64,000 nt of DNA from positions 186,001 through 250,000 of the forward strand of contig NZ_JARHUD010000002.1 of the NCBI RefSeq assembly GCF_029222965.1, written 5' to 3'. Source of the DNA: Aquibaculum arenosum. GTDB lineage: Bacteria; Pseudomonadota; Alphaproteobacteria; Kiloniellales; DSM-21159. Positions 16,219-27,595 of the stretch are shown piece by piece. Below the pieces are notes generated by a model that worked only from the letters and a program-made list of their open reading frames with translations, searched no databases and had not been told where the DNA came from. Within the stretch, counting starts at the first letter, position 1; each line of letters starts with the position of its first letter. Position numbers and translations under genes: made by a program.

Positions 16219-17598
16219 TCAGCGGAAGTAGAAATCCTCCGCTATCACTCGTTCGCGGGGCAAGCCGGCGGCTACGAACTGCTTTGTCATCGCCCGAACG
16301 AACTGCGGTGTGCCGCAAAGCATCACCGCGTAGTCGTCCAGCGGCGCAACGGCTTCCATCACCTGTTGCGCAGTGAGCCGCCCCTTCTCCGAGGTCAGCC
16401 AGAGTTCGTAGTCGACGTAAGAATCCGCTGTCTCGACAGCATCCTGCAACTCGTCGTCATAGGGCGCATCGGCTTCGGTCCGGGCGACATACCACAGCCA
16501 GATGCGGCGAAAGTCGTTGTTGCTGGCTTCAAAGCGCAGCATGGCCATGAAGGGCGTGATGCCAATGCCTGCCCCAATACAGACAAGCCGCCGGTAGCGG
16601 GCATAGCGATGGGGCGTGAAACCGCCGAAGGGACCAAAAACCTCGACGGGTTCACCGGGCGCCATCGCCGGCAAGGCGCGCGTGAAATCGCCAACCATCC
16701 GGGCCGAAATGCGCAGATCACGCTCGGTGGGAGAGGAGGACACCGAGAAGGGGTGCAACTCCCATCGCTTTCCTTCCGGACCTGGCCGGTTGATGAAGAC
16801 AAAAGTACCCGGTTCATGCAGCATCCGCCGGTCCTGGGGGCGCAGTATACAGTCGACCGTATCGTGATTGCGGAGGGTCACGGCCTCCACCCGGTAATTG
16901 AAACGCGGGGCGATCCAGCGGTAGGCCACCCGATAGGCCCAGGCGCCCAGCCCGACGAGGATCAACAGCCAGATCCAGAAGCGCAGGGGTTCGTAGTGCA
17001 CCACCGTTGTGCCGGGATTGCGGATCGCAATGGCGGTTCCGATTAGGAAAATCGGACCGATGAAGTTGTGGAGGGCCAGCCAGCCCTCGTAACTCCACCA
17101 GCGGGCATAGGCGAAGCCGGTCCAGATCAATAGCGCGATCAGTGCCAGTGAATCTGGGGTGAAGGCGGTTGGCGACCAGAAGGGTATCAAGAGATCACCC
17201 AGGGAGCCGCCCTCCCCGATCGTCATGGGCACCAGCATCGCCACATGCACCACGATCAGTCCCACAGCCCAGGGCGCGAGCTGACGATGCAACCGGATGG
17301 CCCGATCAAGCCCGCCGAACAGCGGCTCGATCATGGGACTGCGCACGGTGGCCAGAAGGACAACGGCCATCAGCCCGACCGCCAGGATCGCCAGCAGCAT
17401 CGAGGGGCCGAACCAGGGCCAGAAGGCGTGCGATGAGGGGGTGTGCATGCGCCCGAGGACCCAGAGCACGGTCGTCACCCCAAGAACGCCGATGGTGAGG
17501 CGCCACCCCGGTGGATTTGCGCGCAGTCGCTTCCAGAAACCCGAGAATTGTCCGGCGCCGAGCCCGTCAATTGGCCCGCCGGTTGTGTCCTGCGCCAT
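16219..17598 (-). CDS. Ferric-reductase-like membrane flavoprotein (FAD/NAD(P)H oxidoreductase)
   Basis: 459-residue fusion of a ferric-reductase-like transmembrane domain (about 35-225, roughly six helices) with a ferredoxin-NADP reductase module. Candidate haem ligands are H104, H118 and H177 in the membrane part. The FAD-binding motif is HPFSVSSSP (about 282-290), the nucleotide-binding loop is GAGIGITPF (about 342-350) and LCGTPQF closes the NAD(P) fold. There is no 2Fe-2S domain. By family it moves electrons from cytosolic NAD(P)H through haem to an external acceptor such as Fe(III) or O2; the acceptor is unknown. A GGAGGGAC site supports ATG 17598. Confidence 0.85.
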   Translation of the reverse strand: MAQDTTGGPIDGLGAGQFSGFWKRLRANPPGWRLTIGVLGVTTVLWVLGRMHTPSSHAFWPWFGPSMLLAILAVGLMAVVLLATVRSPMIEPLFGGLDRAIRLHRQLAPWAVGLIVVHVAMLVPMTIGEGGSLGDLLIPFWSPTAFTPDSLALIALLIWTGFAYARWWSYEGWLALHNFIGPIFLIGTAIAIRNPGTTVVHYEPLRFWIWLLILVGLGAWAYRVAYRWIAPRFNYRVEAVTLRNHDTVDCILRPQDRRMLHEPGTFVFINRPGPEGKRWELHPFSVSSSPTERDLRISARMVGDFTRALPAMAPGEPVEVFGPFGGFTPHRYARYRRLVCIGAGIGITPFMAMLRFEASNNDFRRIWLWYVARTEADAPYDDELQDAVETADSYVDYELWLTSEKGRLTAQQVMEAVAPLDDYAVMLCGTPQFVRAMTKQFVAAGLPRERVIAEDFYFR

Positions 17599-17753
17599 CC
17601 GTCCCTCCCCGCCCAGATCCTTTCACGCCACGGCGTCGACGCCCAGCATCGCCGTGCCCTACAACCCACCTTATAGAGCACACCCTTCCCGGAGAAGTTG
17701 GATTACTGAGACCGGGGCGTTGGACAAGTCCTCTTTCTTGAGCGGGGAAATCT

Positions 17754-19883
<2,130 letters not shown>

Positions 19884-20011
19884 GTCCTTGCTCCTTCCGC
19901 CAGGCAGGGTGCGGCGCCAGACCAGAGCCGCATCACGACTGACGAAACGAGGAGGGCCGGCAAGGGTTCCTGCAAGCGCCTCAGAGGGGTGCAGTTCGGT
20001 CAGCTATCGCG

Positions 20012-21394
20012 TCACTCGACGTCGGCTGGCAATCCCACGCTGTCCAGGGCCGCGCGCTGTCGGGCGGCAAGCTTGTCGACGTCGAAATCTGCAATCAGAT
20101 CATGGAACAAGCGATACCAGTTGATCTCGGCATTCAAGTGCATGAAGACCGATCCCAGCCCCACCGCGGCACGATCCATGAGCACGAACTCCCGCGGCGG
20201 CTTCACACCGCCCAGACGGCGCAGCTCCTTGTGTACAAGACTTGCAGTCTGGGCGCCTTGGGCGCCGCCGGAGCCTTCCATGATTGGCTGGCTGCGATCC
20301 TGCAACAGCGGCCCATATATGAAGCGCGCCCAGATGTTCAGCGCGTCCACCAGTTCCGCATTGTCGCCGGCCTGTTCGAACCCCCAGGTGCGATAGGCAT
20401 GGATCGCCAGATCGCGATCATCGTCGCGGATCGCCCGATAGAGGTCGATCACGCCTTCGACGAAGCTCGGCTTGAAGATGCGAATACAACCGAAATCCAG
20501 GAGGTTGACCGAGGTATCTTCATTCACGGTGTAATTGCCGAGATGCGGATCACCGTGGATGACCCCGTAGTAGTAGAAGGGCGTGTACCAGGCCCGGAAC
20601 ATGTTGTAGGCGACCTGATTGCGCATCTCCTGATCCGGGTGGGCTGCTATGTAATCCAGCAGCCGCTGTCCCTCGAGCCAACTCATGGTGAGCAGCCGCG
20701 GCGTGGTGAGGTCCATCGCCGGCTCTGGCACATGAACTTGCGGCTCCTCGGCCAGCATGTGGCGGTAGAGCAGCATGGCGCGCGCTTCGCGCTCATAGTC
20801 GAGTTCTTCCTGCAGACGCGCCGTCAATTCCTTGTAGATGTCAGAGGTATCGATCGCGGAATCGTACTGGCGATAGGCGGCAAAGGCCCAGCGCAACTGC
20901 TGCACGTCGGCGGCCACGGCCGATGCCATGTCCGGGTACTGGAGCTTGCATGCCAGCGTGCGGCCGCCCTGTTCGGCGCGATGCACCTGTCCCAGTGAGG
21001 CTGCCGCGGCGGCTTCCCGCTCGAAGCTGTCGAAGCGCTTCTCCCAGCCCGGCCCCAGTTCGGTGCGCATGCGCCGACGCACGAAGGGCCAACCCATCGG
21101 CGGCGCGTTGGACTGCAATTGCCGCAATTCCTCGGCATACTCCCGCGGCAAGGCATCGGGAATGGTGGCGAGGATCTGCGCCGCCTTCATCAGCGGCCCC
21201 TTGAGACCGCCGAGGGCCGTTTTCAGCTCCGAGGAATGGCGGCCGCGGTCGATCTTTCTGCCCAGCACGCGCGCACCGGCCAACTGCGCTGCCAGCACCC
21301 CGACTTCACTTCCCACCTTCGCATAGCGACGCAAGCGCCCACCAAAGCGTGCACTTTCGTCATCGAATGCCTTTTCGTTCTCGGGATCGCTCAT
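20012..21394 (-). CDS. ABC1/AarF (UbiB-family) atypical kinase
   Basis: 460-residue UbiB-family protein-kinase-like ATPase. The family KxGQ motif appears as KAAQ (70-73). The Ala-rich nucleotide loop AAAAASLGQVHRAE, the ATP lysine K150 (ACKLQYP), the catalytic loop GVIHGDPHLGNY and the metal-binding NLLDFG are all present. Members support ubiquinone or other isoprenoid-lipid metabolism. The absence of C-terminal transmembrane helices separates it from UbiB itself and places it with AarF/COQ8-like soluble members. AAAGGA lies about 6 nt before ATG 21394. The exact substrate is unknown. Confidence 0.88.
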   Translation of the reverse strand: MSDPENEKAFDDESARFGGRLRRYAKVGSEVGVLAAQLAGARVLGRKIDRGRHSSELKTALGGLKGPLMKAAQILATIPDALPREYAEELRQLQSNAPPMGWPFVRRRMRTELGPGWEKRFDSFEREAAAAASLGQVHRAEQGGRTLACKLQYPDMASAVAADVQQLRWAFAAYRQYDSAIDTSDIYKELTARLQEELDYEREARAMLLYRHMLAEEPQVHVPEPAMDLTTPRLLTMSWLEGQRLLDYIAAHPDQEMRNQVAYNMFRAWYTPFYYYGVIHGDPHLGNYTVNEDTSVNLLDFGCIRIFKPSFVEGVIDLYRAIRDDDRDLAIHAYRTWGFEQAGDNAELVDALNIWARFIYGPLLQDRSQPIMEGSGGAQGAQTASLVHKELRRLGGVKPPREFVLMDRAAVGLGSVFMHLNAEINWYRLFHDLIADFDVDKLAARQRAALDSVGLPADVE

Positions 21395-21468
21395 CGAGGT
21401 CCTTTAAGGGAAGGTTACAGGTGCCATGGCGGACAGCACGCCTGCGTACCACTGCCGCGGACGAGCGC

Positions 21469-23277
21469 TCAGCGTTCCATAGCCTCCAACTCGTCGATCA
21501 TGTTTTCCACCACACCCAGGCCCTTGCGCCAGAAGGCAGGGTCGGAGGCATCGAGGCCGAAGGGTGCAAGGAGTTCCTTGTGCCGCTGGCTTCCGCCGGC
21601 GGCGAGAAGCTCGAGGTAGCGCTGGGCAAAGCCCTCATGCGCCTGCTCATAGACAGCATAAAGCGAATTCACCAGACAGTCGCCAAAGGCGTAAGCGTAG
21701 ACATAGAAAGGCACGTGCACGAAGTGCGGCACGTAAGCCCAGTAGATGGCGTAGCTGTCATCGAGGGTGAAGGCCGGGCCGAGCGCCTCCTTCTGGGTTT
21801 CCATCCAATGCCGACCCAGCTCTTCCGGCAGCAACTCGCCCTGGCGCCGGGCGTCGTGCACCCGCTCCTCGAAGCGGTGGAAGGCGATCTGCCGCACCAC
21901 GGTGTTCAGCATGTCCTCCACCTTGCCGGCCAGCATGGCTTTGCGCTTGGCGAGATCCTTGGTCTGGGCCAGCAGTGCCCGGAAGGTCAACATCTCTCCG
22001 AACACGCTTGCCGTTTCCGCCAGGGTCAGCGGCGTGTTGGACAGGAGATGCCCCTGACGTTCGCCGGCGAGCACCTGGTGCACGCCATGACCCAGTTCAT
22101 GCGCGAGGGTCATGACGTCGCGCACCCGCCCCTGGTAGTTCAGCAGAAGATAGGGGTGGGCCGAGGGGACGGTGGGATGAGCGAAGGCTCCCGGCGCCTT
22201 GCCGGAGCGTGGCGACGCGTCAATCCAGTCGTTATCGAAGAAGCGCTGCCCCACGGCCGCCAGGTCCGGTGAGAAGGCGGCATAGGCTTCCAGCACCGTC
22301 TGGCGCGCCTCGTCCCATGGAATGCGTCGGTCGTCGCTTTCGGGCAGCGGTGCGTTGCGGTCCCAGAAGGCGAGCGTGTCGAGGCCGAGCCAACGCGCCT
22401 TCAGAGCATAGTAGCGATGGGACAGGCGCGGGTAGGACTCCGCCACCGCCGTGACCAGTGCATCGACCACCTCGTCCTCGACGAGATTTGCCAGATTGCG
22501 CGAGGAGACCGGTCGCGGGAAATCGCGCCAGCCATCCTCGATGGCCTTGTCTTTGGCCAGGGTGTTGGTGATGAGGGCTAGGAGGCGCTCCTGCCCCTTC
22601 AGCCCGGCGCCGAAGGCCTGCCCGGCGCGTTGACGCAGATCGCGGTCGCGTGACGTGAGCTTGTCGAGGATTTCCGTTTCCGAGAGCTGCGCGCCGTCCA
22701 GATCGAAACGCATCGCACTCATCGATTCGTCGAACAGACGGGTCCAGGCCGCGCGCCCGGTGACGTGCTTTTCATGCAGCACCCGCTCGACCGCGTCTTC
22801 AAGCTGATGCGGGCGCCAGGCGCGCTGATCGCGCAGCCAGGGTGCCCAGCGCGCTAAAGCCGGGTCGACAAACTTCTCCTGGAGAGCCTGCTCGTCGATG
22901 CGGTTCAGCTCCAGCGCGAAGAACAACAGATGGGTGGAAACGCCGGTCACCCGCTCCTGTATCGCCTGGTAGAAGCGTCCGTTCTCTGCGCGGCTCATAT
23001 CGCCGGCGTAGGTGAGATGCGCATAGGATGCGATGCGCCCGAGCTGCTCCTGGATTCGCTCATACTCAGCGATGGCCGTGGCCAGGGTGGCACCGTCACT
23101 GTCGCTCAGCCGGCCCTGCCATTGCGCCTCGAACTTCCGGGCCGCAGTTTCCGCCTCGACGAGATCGCGCTCCAATTCCGGAGAGTCCGGTGCCGGGTAG
23201 AGATCGCTCAGATCCCATTCCGGCAAGGGACCTAGTGTTGCTTCGGGCGTGCTCTCTGGCTGTGCGACGTCGCTCAT
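21469..23277 (-). CDS. pepF: Oligoendopeptidase F (M3 family)
   Basis: 602-residue cytosolic zinc metallopeptidase that cleaves short oligopeptides. The zinc motif is HELGH (393-397) with the third ligand E421 in LAETASVFGE. The N-terminal oligoendopeptidase domain (about 110-180) and the M3 catalytic domain are complete. I start at ATG 23275-23277 (MSDVAQPEST), with GCGGAGCACC upstream. The frame is open for 30 more codons with poor coding character. Divergent from the acyl-CoA synthetase gene, with 125 nt between the starts. Confidence 0.95.
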   Translation of the reverse strand: MSDVAQPESTPEATLGPLPEWDLSDLYPAPDSPELERDLVEAETAARKFEAQWQGRLSDSDGATLATAIAEYERIQEQLGRIASYAHLTYAGDMSRAENGRFYQAIQERVTGVSTHLLFFALELNRIDEQALQEKFVDPALARWAPWLRDQRAWRPHQLEDAVERVLHEKHVTGRAAWTRLFDESMSAMRFDLDGAQLSETEILDKLTSRDRDLRQRAGQAFGAGLKGQERLLALITNTLAKDKAIEDGWRDFPRPVSSRNLANLVEDEVVDALVTAVAESYPRLSHRYYALKARWLGLDTLAFWDRNAPLPESDDRRIPWDEARQTVLEAYAAFSPDLAAVGQRFFDNDWIDASPRSGKAPGAFAHPTVPSAHPYLLLNYQGRVRDVMTLAHELGHGVHQVLAGERQGHLLSNTPLTLAETASVFGEMLTFRALLAQTKDLAKRKAMLAGKVEDMLNTVVRQIAFHRFEERVHDARRQGELLPEELGRHWMETQKEALGPAFTLDDSYAIYWAYVPHFVHVPFYVYAYAFGDCLVNSLYAVYEQAHEGFAQRYLELLAAGGSQRHKELLAPFGLDASDPAFWRKGLGVVENMIDELEAMER

Positions 23278-23402
23278 GGTGCTCCGCTTATCGTGGCTTG
23301 GTGGCAGGGACTTTGGCATATAGTTGCAGCGCCAAAGCGAACCAAGGGTGGATGCCTTGCGGCTCACCCTGCGCTAACAAGGCCCGGGGAGAAAGGGAGG
23401 AC

Positions 23403-25190
23403 ATGGACTACACCAACGCAGCCAACCTGCCCGCTGTCTTTTTCGAACAGGCCGAACGCCTCGATAGCCGCCCCTTTCTCTGGGCGAAACGCGAAGGCCG
23501 ATATCAGCCCTGGACCTGGGCCGAAGTCGCGGCGGAGGTATGCAGGGTGGCTGCCGGTCTCTCGATGTTCGGCGTCACGGCCGGCGACCGAGTGCTGCTT
23601 GTCTCGGAGAACCGGCCGGAGTGGTTCATCGCAGACTTCGCCATCATGGCGCTGGGCGCCATCACGGTGCCCGCCTACACCACCAATCGTGCGGGCGATC
23701 ACAGGCATATCCTGGCGGATTCCGGCGCCTGCTGTGCCATTGTTTCCACTGCGCAACTGGCCGCCCCGCTCTGCGAAGCCCTCCCGGATACGCCGGACTG
23801 CCGGCATCTAGTCACGATGGACGAAGCGGCAGCGCTGGACGGCCCCTGGAGCAATCATGCCTGGGGCGCGCTGGCCGGACCTGAGGAGGCCACGGCGGAA
23901 ATCGTAAAAGCCGCATCCAATATCGCCCGGCATGAGCTGGCCTGCATCATCTACACCTCGGGCACGGGCGGTGCGCCCAAAGGGGTGATGCTCAGCCATG
24001 GCAACATTCTGGCCAACTGCCTTTCGGCTTACGACCTGCTGAATGAATACGGTATCGGCGAGGAAGTATTCCTGTCCTTCCTACCACTGTCCCACTCCTA
24101 CGAGCACACCGCGGGCCACATCTTCCCCGTCACCATTGCCGCCCAGATCTACTATGCCGAGGGTGTGGAGACGCTGCTGACCAACCTGGCCGAAGCGCAG
24201 CCCACCATCATGACCGCGGTGCCCCGGCTCTATGAGGCCATGTACCAGCGCATTCATCGCGGTCTGCGGAAGGAACCGACCTTCAAACAGTGGCTCTTCG
24301 CCGCCGCCGAGCGCATTGGCCGCAAGCGCTATGCAGACCCGAACAGCCTCACGCTCTGGGAAAGAATCTTCGACCTCGCATTGGAGCGCCTTGTGCGTGA
24401 CAAGGTGCGCCAGCGTTTTGGTGGCCGCTTGAAAGCAATGATCTCCGGCGGTGCGCCCCTCAACCCGGAAATCGGCCTCTTCTTTCACGCGCTGGGCCTG
24501 CGCATCCTACAGGGATATGGCCAGACCGAAGCCTCCCCCGTCGTCAGCGCCAACCGCCCCTTCAAGATCAAGATGCACAGCGTTGGCCCACCGCTGAAGG
24601 GCGTCGAGGTCGCTCTGGGTGAGGACGGGGAAATCCTGGTGCGCGGCGAACTGGTCATGCAGGGCTACTGGCGCGATGAGGCCGCTACGCAGGCAACGCT
24701 GCGCGACGGGTGGCTGCACACCGGTGATATCGGCAGCATCGACGCCGACGGCTACATATCCATCACCGATCGAAAGAAGGACATCATCGTCCTGTCAGGC
24801 GGCGACAACATCTCCCCGGCCCGCGTCGAGGGGAAGCTGTCGCTACAGCCCGAGATCGGACAGGTCATGGTGATGGGTGATCGGCGGCCCCATCTCGTCG
24901 CCCTCATCGTCCCCGACGAAACCTGGCTCCAGGAATGGGCACGCAGCAATGGCAAGCGAGGCGACCTGGAGGCGCTGTTCGATGACTCGTCGCTGCGTAA
25001 ATCCATTTCCGAAGCTGTGGAGCGGGTCAACGGCGAGGTGTCGAACATGGAGAAGGTGCGTCGCTTTCTGATCGCCCCAGAACCCTTCTCTGTCCATAAC
25101 GGCATGATCACGCCAACGCTCAAGGTGCGGCGCCATGCTGTACGCGCTGCCTTCGGGGAAAAGCTCGAGGCTTTGTACGAGCGAAGATAA
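23403..25190 (+). CDS. AMP-forming long-chain acyl-CoA synthetase
   Basis: 595-residue ANL-superfamily enzyme that activates a fatty acid through an acyl-AMP. The P-loop-like motif YTSGTGGAPKGVMLSH (about 184-199), GYGQTEASPV, the core motif LHTGDIGSIDADGYISITDRKKDIIVLSGGDNISP (A8 hinge) and a C-terminal catalytic region are all present. The lid insert (about 280-320, RIGRKRYADPNSLTLW) is typical of long-chain enzymes. GAAAGGGAGG just before ATG 23403 fixes the start. Chain-length preference cannot be read; fadD is a fair analogue but not proven. It is followed after 173 nt by the phosphonate-type ABC operon. Confidence 0.9.
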   Translation: MDYTNAANLPAVFFEQAERLDSRPFLWAKREGRYQPWTWAEVAAEVCRVAAGLSMFGVTAGDRVLLVSENRPEWFIADFAIMALGAITVPAYTTNRAGDHRHILADSGACCAIVSTAQLAAPLCEALPDTPDCRHLVTMDEAAALDGPWSNHAWGALAGPEEATAEIVKAASNIARHELACIIYTSGTGGAPKGVMLSHGNILANCLSAYDLLNEYGIGEEVFLSFLPLSHSYEHTAGHIFPVTIAAQIYYAEGVETLLTNLAEAQPTIMTAVPRLYEAMYQRIHRGLRKEPTFKQWLFAAAERIGRKRYADPNSLTLWERIFDLALERLVRDKVRQRFGGRLKAMISGGAPLNPEIGLFFHALGLRILQGYGQTEASPVVSANRPFKIKMHSVGPPLKGVEVALGEDGEILVRGELVMQGYWRDEAATQATLRDGWLHTGDIGSIDADGYISITDRKKDIIVLSGGDNISPARVEGKLSLQPEIGQVMVMGDRRPHLVALIVPDETWLQEWARSNGKRGDLEALFDDSSLRKSISEAVERVNGEVSNMEKVRRFLIAPEPFSVHNGMITPTLKVRRHAVRAAFGEKLEALYERR

Positions 25191-25363
25191 TCATGTTCGC
25201 TCGCGGCGCGAGTCGGCAGCCAGTTGTCACGGCGCTTTCATATCTTGGTAAACTTGCTCTATCATTCTTCCCCAGGGGCCGGGCTTTGGGGGATCGGACG
25301 ACACGCTCGACTACTCAGCCGGGTTCTGAGCGCTTATCGCCTTAACATAACGGGGAGACATTC

Positions 25364-26395
25364 ATGTCCAGTCATCGCAGGGGCGGGCTTTTCCGCTCGC
25401 TGATCGCCGGAACGGCGATTGCCGCCGTCGCCGGAATCGCAGCGGCACAGGCCGACTCCATCACCGTCTACACCTCCTATGAAGAGGACGAGCTGGCCGC
25501 CTTCCTCGAGCGCATGGAAGAAGATCTGCCCGACTTGGAAGTCAACGTTCTGCGCCTGTCCACCGGCGATCTGCACGCCCGCATCCTGGCCGAAGCCGGC
25601 AACCCCCAGCACGATGTAATCTGGGGCTGGGCTGTCACCTCCATGGTCGACCCACGCATCCAGGACATGCTGGAGCCCTACGAGCCCGCGAACATCGACC
25701 GCGTGCCCGAGCGCTTTCGCGATCCCGACGGACGCTGGTTCGCCGTCACCGGCTACATGGGTGCCTTCTGCGTCAACAACATGGTGCTGGAAGACAAGGG
25801 CCTGCCTATGCCCAGCTCCTGGGAAGACCTGCTGGATCCGGTCTACGAGGGCGAGATCGTGATGCCGAACCCGGCCAGCTCGGGCACCGGCTACCTGCAA
25901 ATCGCGTCCCTGCTGCAGATGAAGGGCGAGGAAGAGGGCTGGGAGTTCCTGCGCGCCCTCGATAAAAACATGGCGCAGTACATCAAGAGCGGCTCGCGCC
26001 CCTGTAACGTCGCCAGCCAGGGCGAGTATGCCATCGGCGCCTCCTACGCCCTGCGTGCCATCAAGAACATCAACGAGGGCTATCCGATCACGATGGTGAT
26101 CCCCTCCGAGGGTGCGGGCAACGAACTGGAAGCCCACGGCCTGATGGCGAGTTCCGATAACAAGGACGCCGCCAAGCGCTTCCTCGACTGGACACTGAGC
26201 GACGCGGCCGTAGACGAGTACTACAACTGGAAAGAGATTGTGACGGTCTCCGGCGGCAGCATCCCGCAGAACTTCCTCGACGCGGGCCTGCCGGAGGACA
26301 TCGGCTCTGTGATGTACGACATGGATTTCGCCTGGTCGGCGGAGAACCGCGACCGCATCCTGGAGCAGTGGCAGTCCGAGTTCGAGTCCGAATAA
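25364..26395 (+). CDS. ABC transporter periplasmic substrate-binding protein (putative 2-aminoethylphosphonate type)
   Basis: 343-residue class of Fe/AEP-like binding protein. The signal peptide ends about residue 31 (IAAAQA). The mature protein begins ITVYTSYEEDELAAF and carries HDVIWGWA and GYMGAFCVNN, resembling the putative aminoethylphosphonate binding proteins and more distantly FbpA. AACGGGGAGAC lies before ATG 25364. It is the first gene of a three-gene importer whose ATPase and fused permease match the same subfamily. The ligand is not proven; iron or thiamine are the alternatives within the superfamily. A strong hairpin follows the gene. Confidence 0.85.
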   Translation: MSSHRRGGLFRSLIAGTAIAAVAGIAAAQADSITVYTSYEEDELAAFLERMEEDLPDLEVNVLRLSTGDLHARILAEAGNPQHDVIWGWAVTSMVDPRIQDMLEPYEPANIDRVPERFRDPDGRWFAVTGYMGAFCVNNMVLEDKGLPMPSSWEDLLDPVYEGEIVMPNPASSGTGYLQIASLLQMKGEEEGWEFLRALDKNMAQYIKSGSRPCNVASQGEYAIGASYALRAIKNINEGYPITMVIPSEGAGNELEAHGLMASSDNKDAAKRFLDWTLSDAAVDEYYNWKEIVTVSGGSIPQNFLDAGLPEDIGSVMYDMDFAWSAENRDRILEQWQSEFESE

Positions 26396-26425
26396 GGCTC
26401 GGGGCACCCGCTCGCTCCGCAAGTC

Positions 26426-26451
26426 GGGTGGAGGCCCCAGCGCCTCCACCC
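26426..26451 (+). terminator. 10-bp hairpin after the binding-protein gene
   Basis: GGGTGGAGGC-CCCAGC-GCCTCCACCC is a perfect 10-bp stem with a 6-nt loop, 30 nt after the binding-protein stop and 92 nt before the ATPase gene. No T-run follows, so it is more likely a 3' mRNA stabiliser or partial terminator. Such an element would raise binding-protein output over the membrane components, as known for maltose-type operons. Confidence 0.7.
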
Positions 26452-26542
26452 GCTGCCTGCCATTACCGTAAGCAAGCGCTCGGAGCGGCCACCTTCCCTT
26501 TCTCAGCAGCAGAGCGTCCCTACCCTTTCCTGGAGCCACCTT

Positions 26543-27595
26543 ATGTCCCTGCGCATTCGCGAGGTCGTGAAGCGATTCGGCAATCTGACCGCGCTCGACG
26601 GCGTGTCCCTCGATATCGATGCCGGAGAGTTCGTCTGTTTCCTTGGCCCATCGGGTTGCGGCAAGACCACGCTGCTGCGTGTGGTTGCCGGATTGGAGCA
26701 GGCCGATGGCGGCGAGGTGTTGCTGGACGACCGCGATCTCATCGCAGTGCCGGCTCGTCTGCGCAACTTCGGGGTTGTCTTCCAGTCCTATTCCCTCTTT
26801 CCCAACATGACGGCGGCGCGCAACGTGGCCTACGGCCTCGAGTGCCGGCGCTGGCCGAAGAACCGCATTGCCGAACGGGTGGATGAGATGCTCCGCGTGG
26901 TCGAGCTTGCCGACCAGGCGCAGAAGTATCCGCCGCAGATGTCCGGCGGCCAGCAGCAGCGCATCGCCCTGGCCCGCGCCCTGGCGCCCGATCCGTCGCT
27001 GCTCCTGCTCGATGAGCCGCTCTCGGCACTGGATGCGAAGGTACGTGAAGACCTGCGTCTGGAGATCCGCGCGCTGCAGCAGCGCCTGGGCATTACCACC
27101 ATCATGGTCACGCACGATCAGGAAGAAGCGCTGACCATGGCCGACCGCATCGTGGTCATGCGCTCCGGCCGCATTGAGCAGGTGGGCAGTGCGCACGAGC
27201 TCTATCAGAAGCCGGAAACCCGCTTCGTCGCCGAGTTCATCGGCAGGATGAACGTGCTGCCCGTAGAAGGCGGCGCCGAGGCGCTGCACTTTGCCGGGCA
27301 CCCCCTGCACCTGCAGCGCACCACGAAAGACCGCACGCCCGCCGTACTGGGGCTACGCCCGGAGGAAATTCGCCTGTCCAGCTCCGGGGGCACAGAGGCA
27401 CCCAACCGCATTCCCGTGCGGGTGCGCCAATCCATCTTTCTCGGCAACATCACCCACGTGGTTCTGGAAGTCAGTGACAACGCCCAGCCGCTTGTTGCCG
27501 AGGTTCATGCCGGCGACGACCAGCCCGTGACTGAAGGGACGATGCTGCAGGCCGAACTGCCGGCCAACGCATTGCGGGTGTTGGAATGGCGGTGA
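26543..27595 (+). CDS. ABC transporter ATP-binding protein (putative 2-aminoethylphosphonate importer)
   Basis: 350-residue importer ATPase. Walker A is GPSGCGKTT (35-43), the signature is MSGGQQQR (133-140), Walker B is LLLLDEP (153-159) and the H-loop is VTHDQEEAL. A C-terminal TOBE-type regulatory domain occupies about 265-345 (LGLRPEEIRL, FLGNITHVVLEV). A TGGAG site supports ATG 26543. Its 3' end overlaps the permease gene by 10 nt, so these two are coupled, while the binding-protein gene is separated by a hairpin. Confidence 0.92.
   Translation: MSLRIREVVKRFGNLTALDGVSLDIDAGEFVCFLGPSGCGKTTLLRVVAGLEQADGGEVLLDDRDLIAVPARLRNFGVVFQSYSLFPNMTAARNVAYGLECRRWPKNRIAERVDEMLRVVELADQAQKYPPQMSGGQQQRIALARALAPDPSLLLLDEPLSALDAKVREDLRLEIRALQQRLGITTIMVTHDQEEALTMADRIVVMRSGRIEQVGSAHELYQKPETRFVAEFIGRMNVLPVEGGAEALHFAGHPLHLQRTTKDRTPAVLGLRPEEIRLSSSGGTEAPNRIPVRVRQSIFLGNITHVVLEVSDNAQPLVAEVHAGDDQPVTEGTMLQAELPANALRVLEWR

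Noticed and set aside
17629-17656. 7-bp inverted repeat CACGGCG/CGCCGTG downstream of katE as a terminator
   Set aside because: The loop is 14 nt, it is about 100 nt from the katE stop, and no T-run is present, so the match may be chance at this GC content.
25334-27310. 658-codon minus-strand frame across the ABC operon
   Set aside because: It runs antisense to the binding protein and ATPase genes, both fully supported by motifs and ribosome binding sites.
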